From Actinoplanes ianthinogenes (lineage in GTDB: Bacteria > Actinomycetota > Actinomycetes > Mycobacteriales > Micromonosporaceae), in the NCBI RefSeq assembly GCF_018324205.1, contig NZ_AP023356.1:62001-126000 (forward strand): 64,000 nucleotides of DNA, in the 5' to 3' direction. Both the position numbers and the translations under genes were made by a program. Each line of letters starts with the position of its first letter. Position 1 is the first letter of the stretch. Shown here piece by piece: positions 31,706 through 39,999 of the stretch. The notes under the pieces were generated by a model. That model saw only the letters and a list, made by a program, of their open reading frames with translations. It was not told the DNA's origin and ran no database searches.

Positions 31706-33390
31706 GCGGGTGGCTGGACGCCGCGCTCCTGTCCGGGGCGGCCGGCGGGGCGGGGGACGCGGCTCGGTCGCGGATCTTCGAGGAGGTTCGGGCCGAGCGG
31801 GACGGGGTGACGGCCCGCCGGGTGCTCGCCTGGGCGGGTACGGAGCTGCCCGCCGTACGCAAAACCGTTTTTGATCTTCTTGATGGTCTGGTTTTCGGGG
31901 GACCTGAGTGGCCGGCTGCGGCGGAGGTTGCCGAGCGGGCGCTGACCGGAAGCGATCAGACGGTGGCCTGGGCCGCGGCGCGGATCCTGGTGGCGGCCGG
32001 TGGGCGGGAACGGGCCGGGCGGGTGCTGGAATCGGCGACCGATCCGGTGGCCCGGGCGGCGCTGGTGGATCGGCTGGTGGACGACGCCGATCCGCGGTGG
32101 CGGTCCGATCCGGTGCCGGCGGTGCGATTGCTGGCCGCTGTCGGCGCGATGCGGCGGGCGGATCCGGGCGAGTGGGCGGCCCTGGACGCGGCGATCATCG
32201 CGGATCTGGAGGCGGCCGACCGGATGCTCGGCTTGAGCTGGTGGACGGCTGGCGAGCGGTGGGCGAAGGCGATGGTTCGCCGGGACCGGGAGGACGACTG
32301 CTACGCGTGGGTTGCCCGGCTTTCCGGGATGACCAGGGTGTATCTCGCTCGGGAGGCGATCCGGGAGTGGCGGGCGGCGCCCGGGCGGCTGGCGCCGGTG
32401 CTGGCCGGGATGCTGAGCGAGGAGCCGGCGGCGGCGCGCGTGCTGATGGCGTCGGTGAGCGCGACCCGGGCGGCGGCCGACACGCTGGTGAGGCTGATGG
32501 ACGATCCGGAGCTCGGGGCGGGGGCCGTGGTCGCGCTCGGGGCGGCCGGCGATCAGCGGGCGGTGCCGCGGCTCGCCCGGATGATGGAATCCGGGCCGGG
32601 TGCGCCCGGGCTGTTCGGTGCGGTGCTCGCCGCGGTCCGGGCCGGGGTGGATCCGGGTGCGCTGGTGGCGGCGGCGCGGCGGATGCTGGCGACCGATAGT
32701 GATCAGTCTTGGGCGTTGCGGGTGCTGGGGGCTTGCGGGCCGGCGGCTGTGGGGGCGGTGCCGGAGCTGATCGCGCGGCTTCCGGAGGCGGCGGGGGCGC
32801 TGGGGGCCATCGGGCCGGGGGCCGGACCGGCGGTGCCGGCACTCCGGAGGCTCTTCGCGGGCTCGGCGACGGCGGGCGCAGCGGGTGGCGGCTGGTCGAA
32901 GGCGATCGTGGCCCAAGCGCTGCTGATGATCACCGGGGATCGGGCCCCGGCTGACGAGTTCCTCGCCGGGCGGCCCGAGCGGCTCGGCCGGGGCCGGGTC
33001 GAGGCCGCGCTCCTGAGCCGGCTGGCCGACCACGGCGGACTGACCGACCGGCAGCATCGCCAGCTCCGGCACCTGTTCGAGCGCCCCGGATTCCCCCAGG
33101 TCGAGACGGCCGGCGCGATCTGGCGGCAGGAGGGCCCCGCGGCGGCGGCCGAGCTGCTGGAGGTGCTGCCGCAATATCTGGACGACGATCTCCACGGCGT
33201 GCCCGCTCTGCGGGTGCTGGGGGCGATGGGAGCACACGCTCGGCCGATGCTCCCCCGGCTCGACACGATCGCGGAAAGCCGGCATCGGCTCCCCATGAAC
33301 GTCGGCAGCCCGGACGCCGAGATGCGCTCCGACGAGATCCTGCTCGCCGCCGTCCTGGACGCCCGAGAAAGGATCACTCACGGCAAGTAA
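31702..33390 (+). CDS. HEAT-repeat-like protein of unknown function
   Basis: The 562-residue protein is alanine- and arginine-rich and built from repeated helix pairs (for example GAGAVVALGAAGDQRAVPRL and AVGAVPELIARLPEAAGALG), as in HEAT or PBS-lyase HEAT scaffolds. There is no signal peptide, membrane helix or catalytic motif. The GTG start at 31702 overlaps a 12-codon leader. An internal stretch at 31851-31874 matches the dispersed GCGTACSGAAAA/TTGATC repeat yet stays in frame. Likely a protein-binding scaffold; partner unknown. Confidence 0.7.
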   Translation: MSGWLDAALLSGAAGGAGDAARSRIFEEVRAERDGVTARRVLAWAGTELPAVRKTVFDLLDGLVFGGPEWPAAAEVAERALTGSDQTVAWAAARILVAAGGRERAGRVLESATDPVARAALVDRLVDDADPRWRSDPVPAVRLLAAVGAMRRADPGEWAALDAAIIADLEAADRMLGLSWWTAGERWAKAMVRRDREDDCYAWVARLSGMTRVYLAREAIREWRAAPGRLAPVLAGMLSEEPAAARVLMASVSATRAAADTLVRLMDDPELGAGAVVALGAAGDQRAVPRLARMMESGPGAPGLFGAVLAAVRAGVDPGALVAAARRMLATDSDQSWALRVLGACGPAAVGAVPELIARLPEAAGALGAIGPGAGPAVPALRRLFAGSATAGAAGGGWSKAIVAQALLMITGDRAPADEFLAGRPERLGRGRVEAALLSRLADHGGLTDRQHRQLRHLFERPGFPQVETAGAIWRQEGPAAAAELLEVLPQYLDDDLHGVPALRVLGAMGAHARPMLPRLDTIAESRHRLPMNVGSPDAEMRSDEILLAAVLDARERITHGK

Positions 33391-33470
33391 CCGATCACAA
33401 AGTGTCGATTACTGATCGCATTGCCGATAGCATCCACAGGCATCGAATCGATGCCTGTCTTTGGGGGGCT

Positions 33471-36275
33471 GTGGCATTGAACAGGTCCAGCAGACTCACT
33501 CTCCGGCGTTCGGTGACGGTGCTCGCGATCGGAGCGACCGTCACCGCACTCGCCACCCCGGCCGCGAACGCCCAGGCGCCGGCCGACCCGGAAAACCGGG
33601 CCTACGCCCAGATCAACGCGCTTCAACAGCTCAAGAAATCGCTGACACCGACCGAACGCAAACTCGACAGCCGGCTCGCGATCACACTGCGGCAACGCGC
33701 CAGCAAGGTGTCCGCGAGCGCGCTGCCGAAGCTGTCCACCGGCGTCGAGGTCAGCAAGTCTGGCACCACCAAGGTCGAGATTCACGCCGGCGCGGTCGGC
33801 GATGACCTGCTCGCACGGCTCCGCAAGGCCGGCGCCGGGATCCGCTTCGCCTCACCCAGGTCCGGCACCGTGGTGGCCGAGGCGCCGCTCGGCGCACTCA
33901 CCGAGATCGCCGGGTGGACGGACGTGACCGCGATCGGCCTCGAACACGGGGCGATCACCGGCCACGAGACCGACCCGGCCGCGCGCACCGAGACGAAGCA
34001 GCAGAAGGCCGACAAGCAGGAGGCGAAGGCCGCCGCGATCGCCGCGGCCGGCGAGGTCGTCTCCGAGGGCGACCGGACCCACGCCGCCGACACCGCGCGG
34101 ACCAAGTACAAGGTCACCGGCACCGGCGTGAAGGTCTGCGCGCTCTCCGACGGCGTCGACTCGCTCGCCGCCTCGCAGGCCTCCGGCGACCTGCCGCCCG
34201 ACGTCGACGTGCTGCCCGACCAGGAGGGGTCCGGCGACGAGGGCACCGCGATGCTGGAGATCATCCACGACCTGGTGCCGAACGCCCAGCTCGGCTTCGC
34301 GACGGCGTTCACCAGCGAGGCGAGTTTCGCCGAGAACATCCGGGCGCTGCGCTTCACCGCGCACTGCGACATCATCGTCGACGACGTCGTGTATTACCAC
34401 GAGAGCCCGTTCCAGGACGGCCTGCCGGCGCAGGCGGTCAACGCGGTGACCGCGGACGGCGCGTTCTACTTCAGCTCGGCCGGCAACGAGGGCAACACCC
34501 TCGACGGCACCTCCGGCACCTGGGAGGGCGACTTCGTCGACTCCGGCCGGGGCATCGGCAAGTTCGCCGGGCAGGCGCACGACTTCGACCCGGGCGCCGG
34601 CGTGCAGGTGCTGAACCCGCTGTCGCCGAACAGCAACGGCGTGGTCACCACCCTGTGGTGGGCGGACCCGCTGGGCGGCTCGGCCAACGACTACGACCTG
34701 TACCTGCTCGACGCGGCCGGCAACGTCACCGACTTCTCGCAGGACGTGCAGGACGGCAACGACGACCCGTGGGAGGCCCTGCGCACCGACCCGCTGGCCG
34801 TCAACCAGCGGCTGGCCGTGGTGAAGTACTCCGGCGCGGTCCGCTACCTGCAACTGACCGCGTTCCGCGGCCGGTTCACCGACTCGCCGGACGGGCAGCT
34901 CAAGGGCTTCTCCACCACGGGTGTGCTGCGCGGGCACGCCGCGGCCGAGCAGGCGTTCGCGGTGGCCGCGGCACCGGCGCACGACCCGCTGCCGTTCGAC
35001 CTGGAGACCGGGGACCCGGCGAACCCGGCCGGGCCGTACCCGAACGTGTTCACCAAGCAGACCAAGCCGGAACGGTTCACGTCGGACGGTCCGCGGCGGA
35101 TCTTCTACAAGGCGGACGGTACGCCGATCACGCCCGGTGACTTCACCTCGACCGGCGGGGTGGTCCGCACCAAACCGGAGATCACCGCGGCCGACGGTGT
35201 GGTCACCTCGGTGCCGGACTTCTCCCCGTTCTTCGGCACCTCGGCCGCCGCGCCGCACGCCGCCGCCATCGCGGCGCTGGCGCTCTCCGGCAACCCGGGG
35301 ATGACCAACACCGAGATCCGCACCGCGCTGACCGGGACCGCGCTCGACCTGGCCCCGACCGGCTACGACGTGCGGACCGGCAACGGCGTGATCCGCGCCG
35401 ACCTGCTGCTGCGCAACACCGGAGCGACCCCGCAGCCGCTGGTGAAGGCCGGTGCGCCGAAGGTCACCCCGACGACCGGGGACGGCGACGCCTACCTGGA
35501 GCCGGGCGAGCAGGGCACCCTGTCGCTGCCCGCGACCAACGTGGGCGACGGCACCGCGACCGGCGTCAACCTGACGGTCGACACCGACGACCCGCGGGCC
35601 ACGGTGACGCCGCGGGCCGTCTCCTACGGCACCATCGCGGCCGGCGCCACGAAGTCGAAGAACTACAAGATCAAGCTGGCCGCCGACTACCCGCTCGGCC
35701 GGCCGGTCACGCTGAAGGTGAAGGCCACCTTCGCCGGCTACCTCTCGCCCACCAGCAGCACCCTGGCGGTGGGGGTCGGCCAGCCGTCGTCGACGGTGCA
35801 CGACTTCGCCTACACCGGCGCGCCGGTGCCGATCCCGGACAACGATCCGGCCGGCGCCACCGCCACCGTGGACGTCAGCGGCGTCGGCTACGCCGGCTCG
35901 CTGACCTTCTCGATCGACGGCACCGACTGCGCCACGGCGGCGACCACCGGCATCAACCACACCTGGGCCGGTGACCTGGTCGGCACCCTGACCGCGCCGG
36001 ACGGCCGGACCGCGACGCTGTTCAGCCGCAGCGGCAGCAACGGCGACAACTTCTGCCAGGTCGTCTTCGACGACGCCGCGACGACCCCGTTCGCCTCGGT
36101 GAAGTCGAGCGACGCGCCGTTCACCGGCACCTGGCGGCCGGACCAGCCGCTCGCCTCGCTGCGGCTCGCGCCGGTCGACGGGACCTGGAAGTTCACCGTC
36201 ACCGACTTCGCCAACGGCGACGTCGGCTCGATCCGCGCCTTCGCGCTGCACATCGCCGGCTTCGAACCGGCCTGA
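33471..36275 (+). CDS. Secreted subtilisin-like protein with P-domain
   Basis: The 934-residue protein begins at GTG 33471 (after GGGGGG) with a signal peptide ending near ANA-QAP. A propeptide-like region precedes a subtilase domain from about residue 215. The aspartate (D227 in ALSDGVD), oxyanion asparagine (N339 in SSAGNEGN) and serine (S591 in FGTSAAAPH) are present, but the catalytic histidine position reads DEGTAM with E257. The domain is followed by a CARDB-like beta region (about 660-770) and a proprotein-convertase P-domain to the end. It should be exported; whether it cleaves peptide bonds with an Asp-Glu-Ser set is uncertain. A GTG at 33402 would place extra residues before the signal. 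Confidence 0.85.
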   Translation: MALNRSSRLTLRRSVTVLAIGATVTALATPAANAQAPADPENRAYAQINALQQLKKSLTPTERKLDSRLAITLRQRASKVSASALPKLSTGVEVSKSGTTKVEIHAGAVGDDLLARLRKAGAGIRFASPRSGTVVAEAPLGALTEIAGWTDVTAIGLEHGAITGHETDPAARTETKQQKADKQEAKAAAIAAAGEVVSEGDRTHAADTARTKYKVTGTGVKVCALSDGVDSLAASQASGDLPPDVDVLPDQEGSGDEGTAMLEIIHDLVPNAQLGFATAFTSEASFAENIRALRFTAHCDIIVDDVVYYHESPFQDGLPAQAVNAVTADGAFYFSSAGNEGNTLDGTSGTWEGDFVDSGRGIGKFAGQAHDFDPGAGVQVLNPLSPNSNGVVTTLWWADPLGGSANDYDLYLLDAAGNVTDFSQDVQDGNDDPWEALRTDPLAVNQRLAVVKYSGAVRYLQLTAFRGRFTDSPDGQLKGFSTTGVLRGHAAAEQAFAVAAAPAHDPLPFDLETGDPANPAGPYPNVFTKQTKPERFTSDGPRRIFYKADGTPITPGDFTSTGGVVRTKPEITAADGVVTSVPDFSPFFGTSAAAPHAAAIAALALSGNPGMTNTEIRTALTGTALDLAPTGYDVRTGNGVIRADLLLRNTGATPQPLVKAGAPKVTPTTGDGDAYLEPGEQGTLSLPATNVGDGTATGVNLTVDTDDPRATVTPRAVSYGTIAAGATKSKNYKIKLAADYPLGRPVTLKVKATFAGYLSPTSSTLAVGVGQPSSTVHDFAYTGAPVPIPDNDPAGATATVDVSGVGYAGSLTFSIDGTDCATAATTGINHTWAGDLVGTLTAPDGRTATLFSRSGSNGDNFCQVVFDDAATTPFASVKSSDAPFTGTWRPDQPLASLRLAPVDGTWKFTVTDFANGDVGSIRAFALHIAGFEPA

Positions 36276-36280
36276 CCGAA

Positions 36281-36316
36281 CCGGGCCGGGCTGCGGTTCT
36301 CCGCAGCCCGGCCCGG
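36281..36316. terminator. Bidirectional hairpin terminator
   Basis: A perfect 16-bp stem with loop TTCT (arms 36281-36296 and 36301-36316) lies between the convergent ends of the subtilase gene and the frameshifted secreted-protein gene. It is perfectly placed to stop transcription from both sides. Confidence 0.75.
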
Positions 36317-36318
36317 CG

Positions 36319-36908
36319 CTACCTGTAGCGACCGAACCCCGGATGGGCCGGGCCGCCGAGCTGCGCGGAGATCCGGTCCAGCGTCTTCCAGTGCTCGGCA
36401 CCGTCCTGCTCGACCTCGGGATCCTCGTCGCGCGCGTCGTCCCGGACGCCGGCCGTTTCGGCCAATTCCCGGGCCGCTGTGGCCCACTCGTAGCCGGTCA
36501 GGGTCACGGTCGCCGATTTTCCGGAGAGCTGTTCGCGTACGCCCGCGGCGGCCGCAGCTCGAAGGTCACGTCGGCCGGCATCCGGTCGAACGTGGCGTCC
36601 AGGCGGGGCGTGGTGGTGCCGACGACGGGCCGGCTCGCGCCGCGGACGCAGCCCGGCACCCCGTCGGTGGCCAGCCCCGTCGCCCTCGGCTGGAACGCGA
36701 GAGCGGTCACCGGGGCGGGCCGGGCATCCGAGTCCACGACGAAGACCGAGCAGAGCGTTCCCGGGTTGCGTGCCTCCTCGGCCCGGCAGAACGCCTCGGG
36801 GTCGATGGGGGCGGCCGGCTCGCCGTACGGCTGCCCCGGCAGCAACGCCGCCGCGACCGCGACCGTGACGGCGACCGCAAGGCCCCGCCGCGCCATCCTG
36901 TTGTTCAT
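36319..36908 (-). pseudogene. Frameshifted gene for a secreted protein
   Basis: Reading from ATG 36908 (after GGGGGAG) gives a signal peptide (MARRGLAVAVTVAVAAALLP) and about 110 further residues, up to DVTFELRP. Strongly GC-biased coding then continues in a different frame from about 36544 down to a stop at 36319 (SGKSATVTLTGYEWATAARE ... PAHPGFGRYR). The shift lies between 36545 and 36555 in a GC-only run. Rejoined, it would encode a secreted protein of about 195 residues. Whether it is a true mutation or a sequence error cannot be told. No family recognised. Confidence 0.6.
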
Positions 36909-36989
36909 CCGTCTCCCCCGCCGCGGCCAGCCCCGCCATGGTGCCTCATGATCCACCTGCGGACCCACACACCCCGGCGACCGAGCCGG

Positions 36990-38006
36990 TCAGCCGTCCA
37001 GACGGCGCGGCCAGGCGGCGACCAGGGCGGCGGCCACCGCGAGCAGGCCGACGACCGTCCAGGTTCCGGTCGCGATCTCGTCGCTCGGGCTGTAGACGAT
37101 GTACGGGTACGGCGAGCCCTTGGCATACATCATCACCTGGTACGCGCCCCGCAGCTGCGCATACACCGGGACGGCCGCCGTCGCGCCGGCCACCGCGCAC
37201 GCCACGGTCGCCACCCACCGCCGGGACCGTCCGGTCTCCCGCAGCCAGCAGGCGAACGCGGCCGCCACCAGCCACCCGGCGAGGGCGCCGGCGATCAGTC
37301 CGGCGACGGTCAGGGGCCGCACGGCCGCCGCCTCCCGGGGCCACACCTCGGTGCCGTACGAAGCCCGCACCGTCAGCTCGTGACCCGCGCTGCCCGTGAC
37401 CACCCAGCCGTTGCCGTCGAGTTTCAGCCCACCCCTGGTGGCCGTGTAGGTCAGGTTGGTGACCGGCAGCTGCTCCTCGTCACCGTCGAAGCCGGCGAGC
37501 ATCGCACCCTGCGCCTCGCGGAACGAGGTGATCCGCCACCCGTCGGCGGTCAGCGCCGCGCGCACCCGCTCGGCCGAGTAGTCGCTGATGCCGTCCGCGC
37601 GCACCAGCGCGCCCGGACCCTGCATCGCCGACCGCTCCCGGTAGACGGCGGCGGGGGCCGGCATGCCGGTCATCGCGGCGTTGAGCGCGCGCAGCTCGCC
37701 GTCGGACGGGATCGAGGCGGCCGTCTGCCAGCCCAGCCAGGTGCCGGCCGTCGCGCCGAACGCCCCGAGCACCACCGCCGCGAGCACCGCGCCGACCCAG
37801 GCCAGCGGCCGCCGGGCGGGCAACCGGAAGCGCTGACGCAGTCCGCACAGGATCAGGTGCAGGGCCTGCCCGCGGGTCGGCCCGCCGCGCCCAGCCGCCG
37901 CCATGTCCAGCATGGTGGTGATCATCTCGGTGCCGCGACGGTCCCGGTAGGAGCGCGGATAGGCCCGCAGCAGACGCTGATACCGCAATTCCAGCCGATC
38001 GGTCAT
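36990..38006 (-). CDS. Membrane protein partnered with PadR
   Basis: The 338-residue protein opens with LRYQRLLRAYPRSYRDRRGTEM, a signature of a family of actinobacterial membrane proteins that follow PadR regulators. It has a helix near 70-92, an extracytoplasmic domain of about 130 residues and four more helices towards the C-terminus. Its ATG overlaps the PadR stop (ATGA). Function unknown; the pairing suggests control of membrane or transport stress. Confidence 0.8.
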   Translation of the reverse strand: MTDRLELRYQRLLRAYPRSYRDRRGTEMITTMLDMAAAGRGGPTRGQALHLILCGLRQRFRLPARRPLAWVGAVLAAVVLGAFGATAGTWLGWQTAASIPSDGELRALNAAMTGMPAPAAVYRERSAMQGPGALVRADGISDYSAERVRAALTADGWRITSFREAQGAMLAGFDGDEEQLPVTNLTYTATRGGLKLDGNGWVVTGSAGHELTVRASYGTEVWPREAAAVRPLTVAGLIAGALAGWLVAAAFACWLRETGRSRRWVATVACAVAGATAAVPVYAQLRGAYQVMMYAKGSPYPYIVYSPSDEIATGTWTVVGLLAVAAALVAAWPRRLDG

Positions 38007-38323
38007 CCGATGCCTCCGAAAGCCAGTCGCAGCCGCGCCGCCGCCGCATCCGCGTTCCGCCGGATCCGCTTGACCTCGGCCGCGAGGGCCGCCGATCCGG
38101 CGTCGGTGAGCCGGTAGTACCGCCGCAGGCGGCCGTCGACCGCTTCCTCGCGGTCCACCTCGATCAGGCCTTGCTCGGTCAGCCGGTCGAGCGCGCCGTA
38201 GAGCGTGCCGGGCCGCAGCACGACCTCACCCTGCGACACCTGCTCGACGGCATGGATCACGCCGTAGCCATGCGTGGGTTCCGCCGCCAGGGCGGTGAGG
38301 ATCAAGAACGTGGGTTCCTGCAT
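38003..38323 (-). CDS. PadR-family transcriptional regulator
   Basis: The 106-residue protein is a PadR winged helix: FLILTALAAEPTHGYGVIHA, LRPGTLYGALDRLTEQGLIE and a C-terminal dimerisation helix. ATG 38323 lies eight bases after TAGTGT of a well-formed promoter and has no ribosome site, so translation is probably leaderless. An ATG at 38350 would fall upstream of the -10 and is rejected. Coupled to the membrane protein by ATGA. Confidence 0.88.
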   Translation of the reverse strand: MQEPTFLILTALAAEPTHGYGVIHAVEQVSQGEVVLRPGTLYGALDRLTEQGLIEVDREEAVDGRLRRYYRLTDAGSAALAAEVKRIRRNADAAAARLRLAFGGIG

Positions 38324-38331
38324 GGTGCAGG

Positions 38332-38360
38332 ACACTACGTCCGCCGGCATATAACGTCAA
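38332..38360 (-). promoter_or_regulatory. Promoter of the padR operon
   Basis: TTGACG (38360-38355) and TAGTGT (38337-38332) are separated by exactly 17 nt and end eight bases before the padR ATG. This predicts transcription starting at or next to the start codon. Confidence 0.65.
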
Positions 38361-38386
38361 CCGTAGTATTCGACCAGGGCGAACGG

Positions 38387-38565
38387 ATGGCAGAATCGGT
38401 CCACATGGGACGGGTGCTCGGATCGCTCGGTGTATCACCGAGGTCGACACCCTGGCCCAGGAGATGCTCGACTACCTGGGGCGGCTCGGCAAGGAGTACC
38501 GGGACCACTATCCGCCAGCTGTTGCGCGACGCGCTGCTGGAGGAGGCCGCCTGCGACGCTGCTCC
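38387..38565 (+). pseudogene. Broken remnant of a small gene
   Basis: GC-biased coding is visible in pieces: CITEVDTLAQEMLDYLGRLGKEYRDH in one frame (about 38427-38505), then RQLLRDALLEEAA in another (about 38513-38551), with an ATG at 38387 in a third. Joined, it resembles a short antitoxin-like or DUF protein, but the pieces are too short to name. At least two frame changes are needed, so it looks decayed. Confidence 0.35.
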
Positions 38566-38574
38566 AGGAGTGGC

Positions 38575-39405
38575 TCAGCGAACGGCGATGATGGACCGCA
38601 GGACCGGGAGGATGTCGCCGGTGGCGGGCTGGACCTGGACGCAGACGTGGTCGGCCCCGGCGTCCAGGTGGGCCCGGACCGCGGCGGCCAGCGCGGACGC
38701 GTCGCCGTGCGCGACGATCCGGTCGACCAGGGTGTCGCTGCCCTCCCCCGCGACGTCCTCGTCGGTGAAACCGGCCCGGCGCATGGTGTTCGTGTAATTC
38801 ACCAGAGACAGGTAGCGGGTCAGGAACCCGCGGGCGGCCCGCCGGGCCGACACCGGGTCGGGGTCGAGGACCACGGTCTGCTCCGGGGCGATCAGCGCCG
38901 CTCCGCCGAGAGCGGCCCGCGCCTCCCGGGTCTGCGACGGCACCGTCAGATAGGGGTGGGTGCCGGCGCTGCGCTCGGCCGCCAGGGCCAGCATCCGCGG
39001 GCCCAGCGCCGACAGCACCCGCGCCTCGACCGGCACGTCCCGCTCGTCGAGGACGTCGAGGTATCGGGACATCGCGTCGATCGGGCGGACCCGCTCCGGG
39101 CTCGCCTCCCGGTGGCCCGAGCCGATGCCGAGCAGCAGCCGGCCCGGATGCCGGGCGTCGATCCGGTGGAAGGAGGCGGCCAGCTCGGCGGCGTCCGCCG
39201 TCCAGATGTTCACGATCCCGGTCGCGACCACCAGCGACGACGTCGCGTCGAGCAGCTCCTCGGCCACGCGCAGGTCGGCCGGCGGCGAGCTGCCGAGCCA
39301 GACGGCGCCGTACCCCAGGTCCTCGATGGCCTTGGCCATCTCCGCGTCGACGGCCTGCACGCCGCGCCAGACGCCGACCCTGCCCAGCCGCTGGTTCCAG
39401 ATCAT
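38575..39405 (-). CDS. LLM-class F420/flavin-dependent oxidoreductase
   Basis: The 276-residue protein has the luciferase-like TIM barrel: GVWRGVQAVDAEMAKAIEDL, GYGAVWLGSSP, TGIVNIWTADAAELAASFH, GRLLLGIGSGH and ADHVCVQVQP. In actinobacteria this group (MSMEG_2516-like) usually uses F420. ATG 39405 follows TAGTCT by seven bases and no ribosome site is seen. It oxidises or reduces an unknown small substrate. Transcribed divergently from the SnoaL-like gene. Confidence 0.85.
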   Translation of the reverse strand: MIWNQRLGRVGVWRGVQAVDAEMAKAIEDLGYGAVWLGSSPPADLRVAEELLDATSSLVVATGIVNIWTADAAELAASFHRIDARHPGRLLLGIGSGHREASPERVRPIDAMSRYLDVLDERDVPVEARVLSALGPRMLALAAERSAGTHPYLTVPSQTREARAALGGAALIAPEQTVVLDPDPVSARRAARGFLTRYLSLVNYTNTMRRAGFTDEDVAGEGSDTLVDRIVAHGDASALAAAVRAHLDAGADHVCVQVQPATGDILPVLRSIIAVR

Positions 39406-39492
39406 GCCCAGCAGACTACGTCGAAGCGGCACACAGCCGTCGCAGCGCGCCCACCAGGAACGCGTAGTCCGTGTCCTGAGATGCTGGGCGTC

Positions 39493-39888
39493 ATGATCAA
39501 CGCAGAGGTGACCCGGGGTGTCGTGGCGGCGTTCCTGGACGAGGTTCGCTCCGGCCGGGCCGTCGACCGGGCGGCCGGCCTGATGGCCCCGCGAGTCCTG
39601 GCCCACCAGGTGTGCTCGGAGGACGAGGTCACCATCGAGCGCACCCCGGCGGACTACGCCGACCACGTCCGCGAGATGCAGGCGACTTGGGGCGACTTCA
39701 CCCTGGAGGTCAACGAGTTCCTGGTCGACGGCGCGCGGGCCTACGTCCGGTTCACCCAGACCGGCGTTCACCGGTCGGGCCGGACGGTCCGGCAGATCAA
39801 CTCCGTGGTCTACCACGTCGAGGACGGCGTCATCACCGAGTACTGGATGCAGATCGACCGCGCCGGCCTCGCCCACCAACTGGCCTGA
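39493..39888 (+). CDS. SnoaL/NTF2-like protein
   Basis: The 131-residue protein is an alpha+beta cone of the SnoaL-like group: VVAAFLDEVRSGRA, LMAPRVLAHQV, DHVREMQATWGDFTLEV and the closing VVYHVEDGVITEYWMQID. Members are cyclases, isomerases or lipid-binding proteins, often of unknown substrate. ATG 39481 is a possible alternative adding four residues. No polyketide genes are nearby, so a pathway role is not implied. Confidence 0.75.
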   Translation: MINAEVTRGVVAAFLDEVRSGRAVDRAAGLMAPRVLAHQVCSEDEVTIERTPADYADHVREMQATWGDFTLEVNEFLVDGARAYVRFTQTGVHRSGRTVRQINSVVYHVEDGVITEYWMQIDRAGLAHQLA

Positions 39889-39999
39889 CCTGCGGCGATC
39901 GCTCGCGCGGAAAATGATTTGACGGCACCGATAATCTGATCCTCCGTGCTCGCGGCCGAGTCGGGAGGGGCCCTGTCCCTCACGACCCAGGAGCCCTTC

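Noticed and set aside
39481-39888. Polyketide cyclase as part of a biosynthetic cluster
   Set aside because: The SnoaL-like fold is real, but no polyketide synthase or tailoring genes are nearby.
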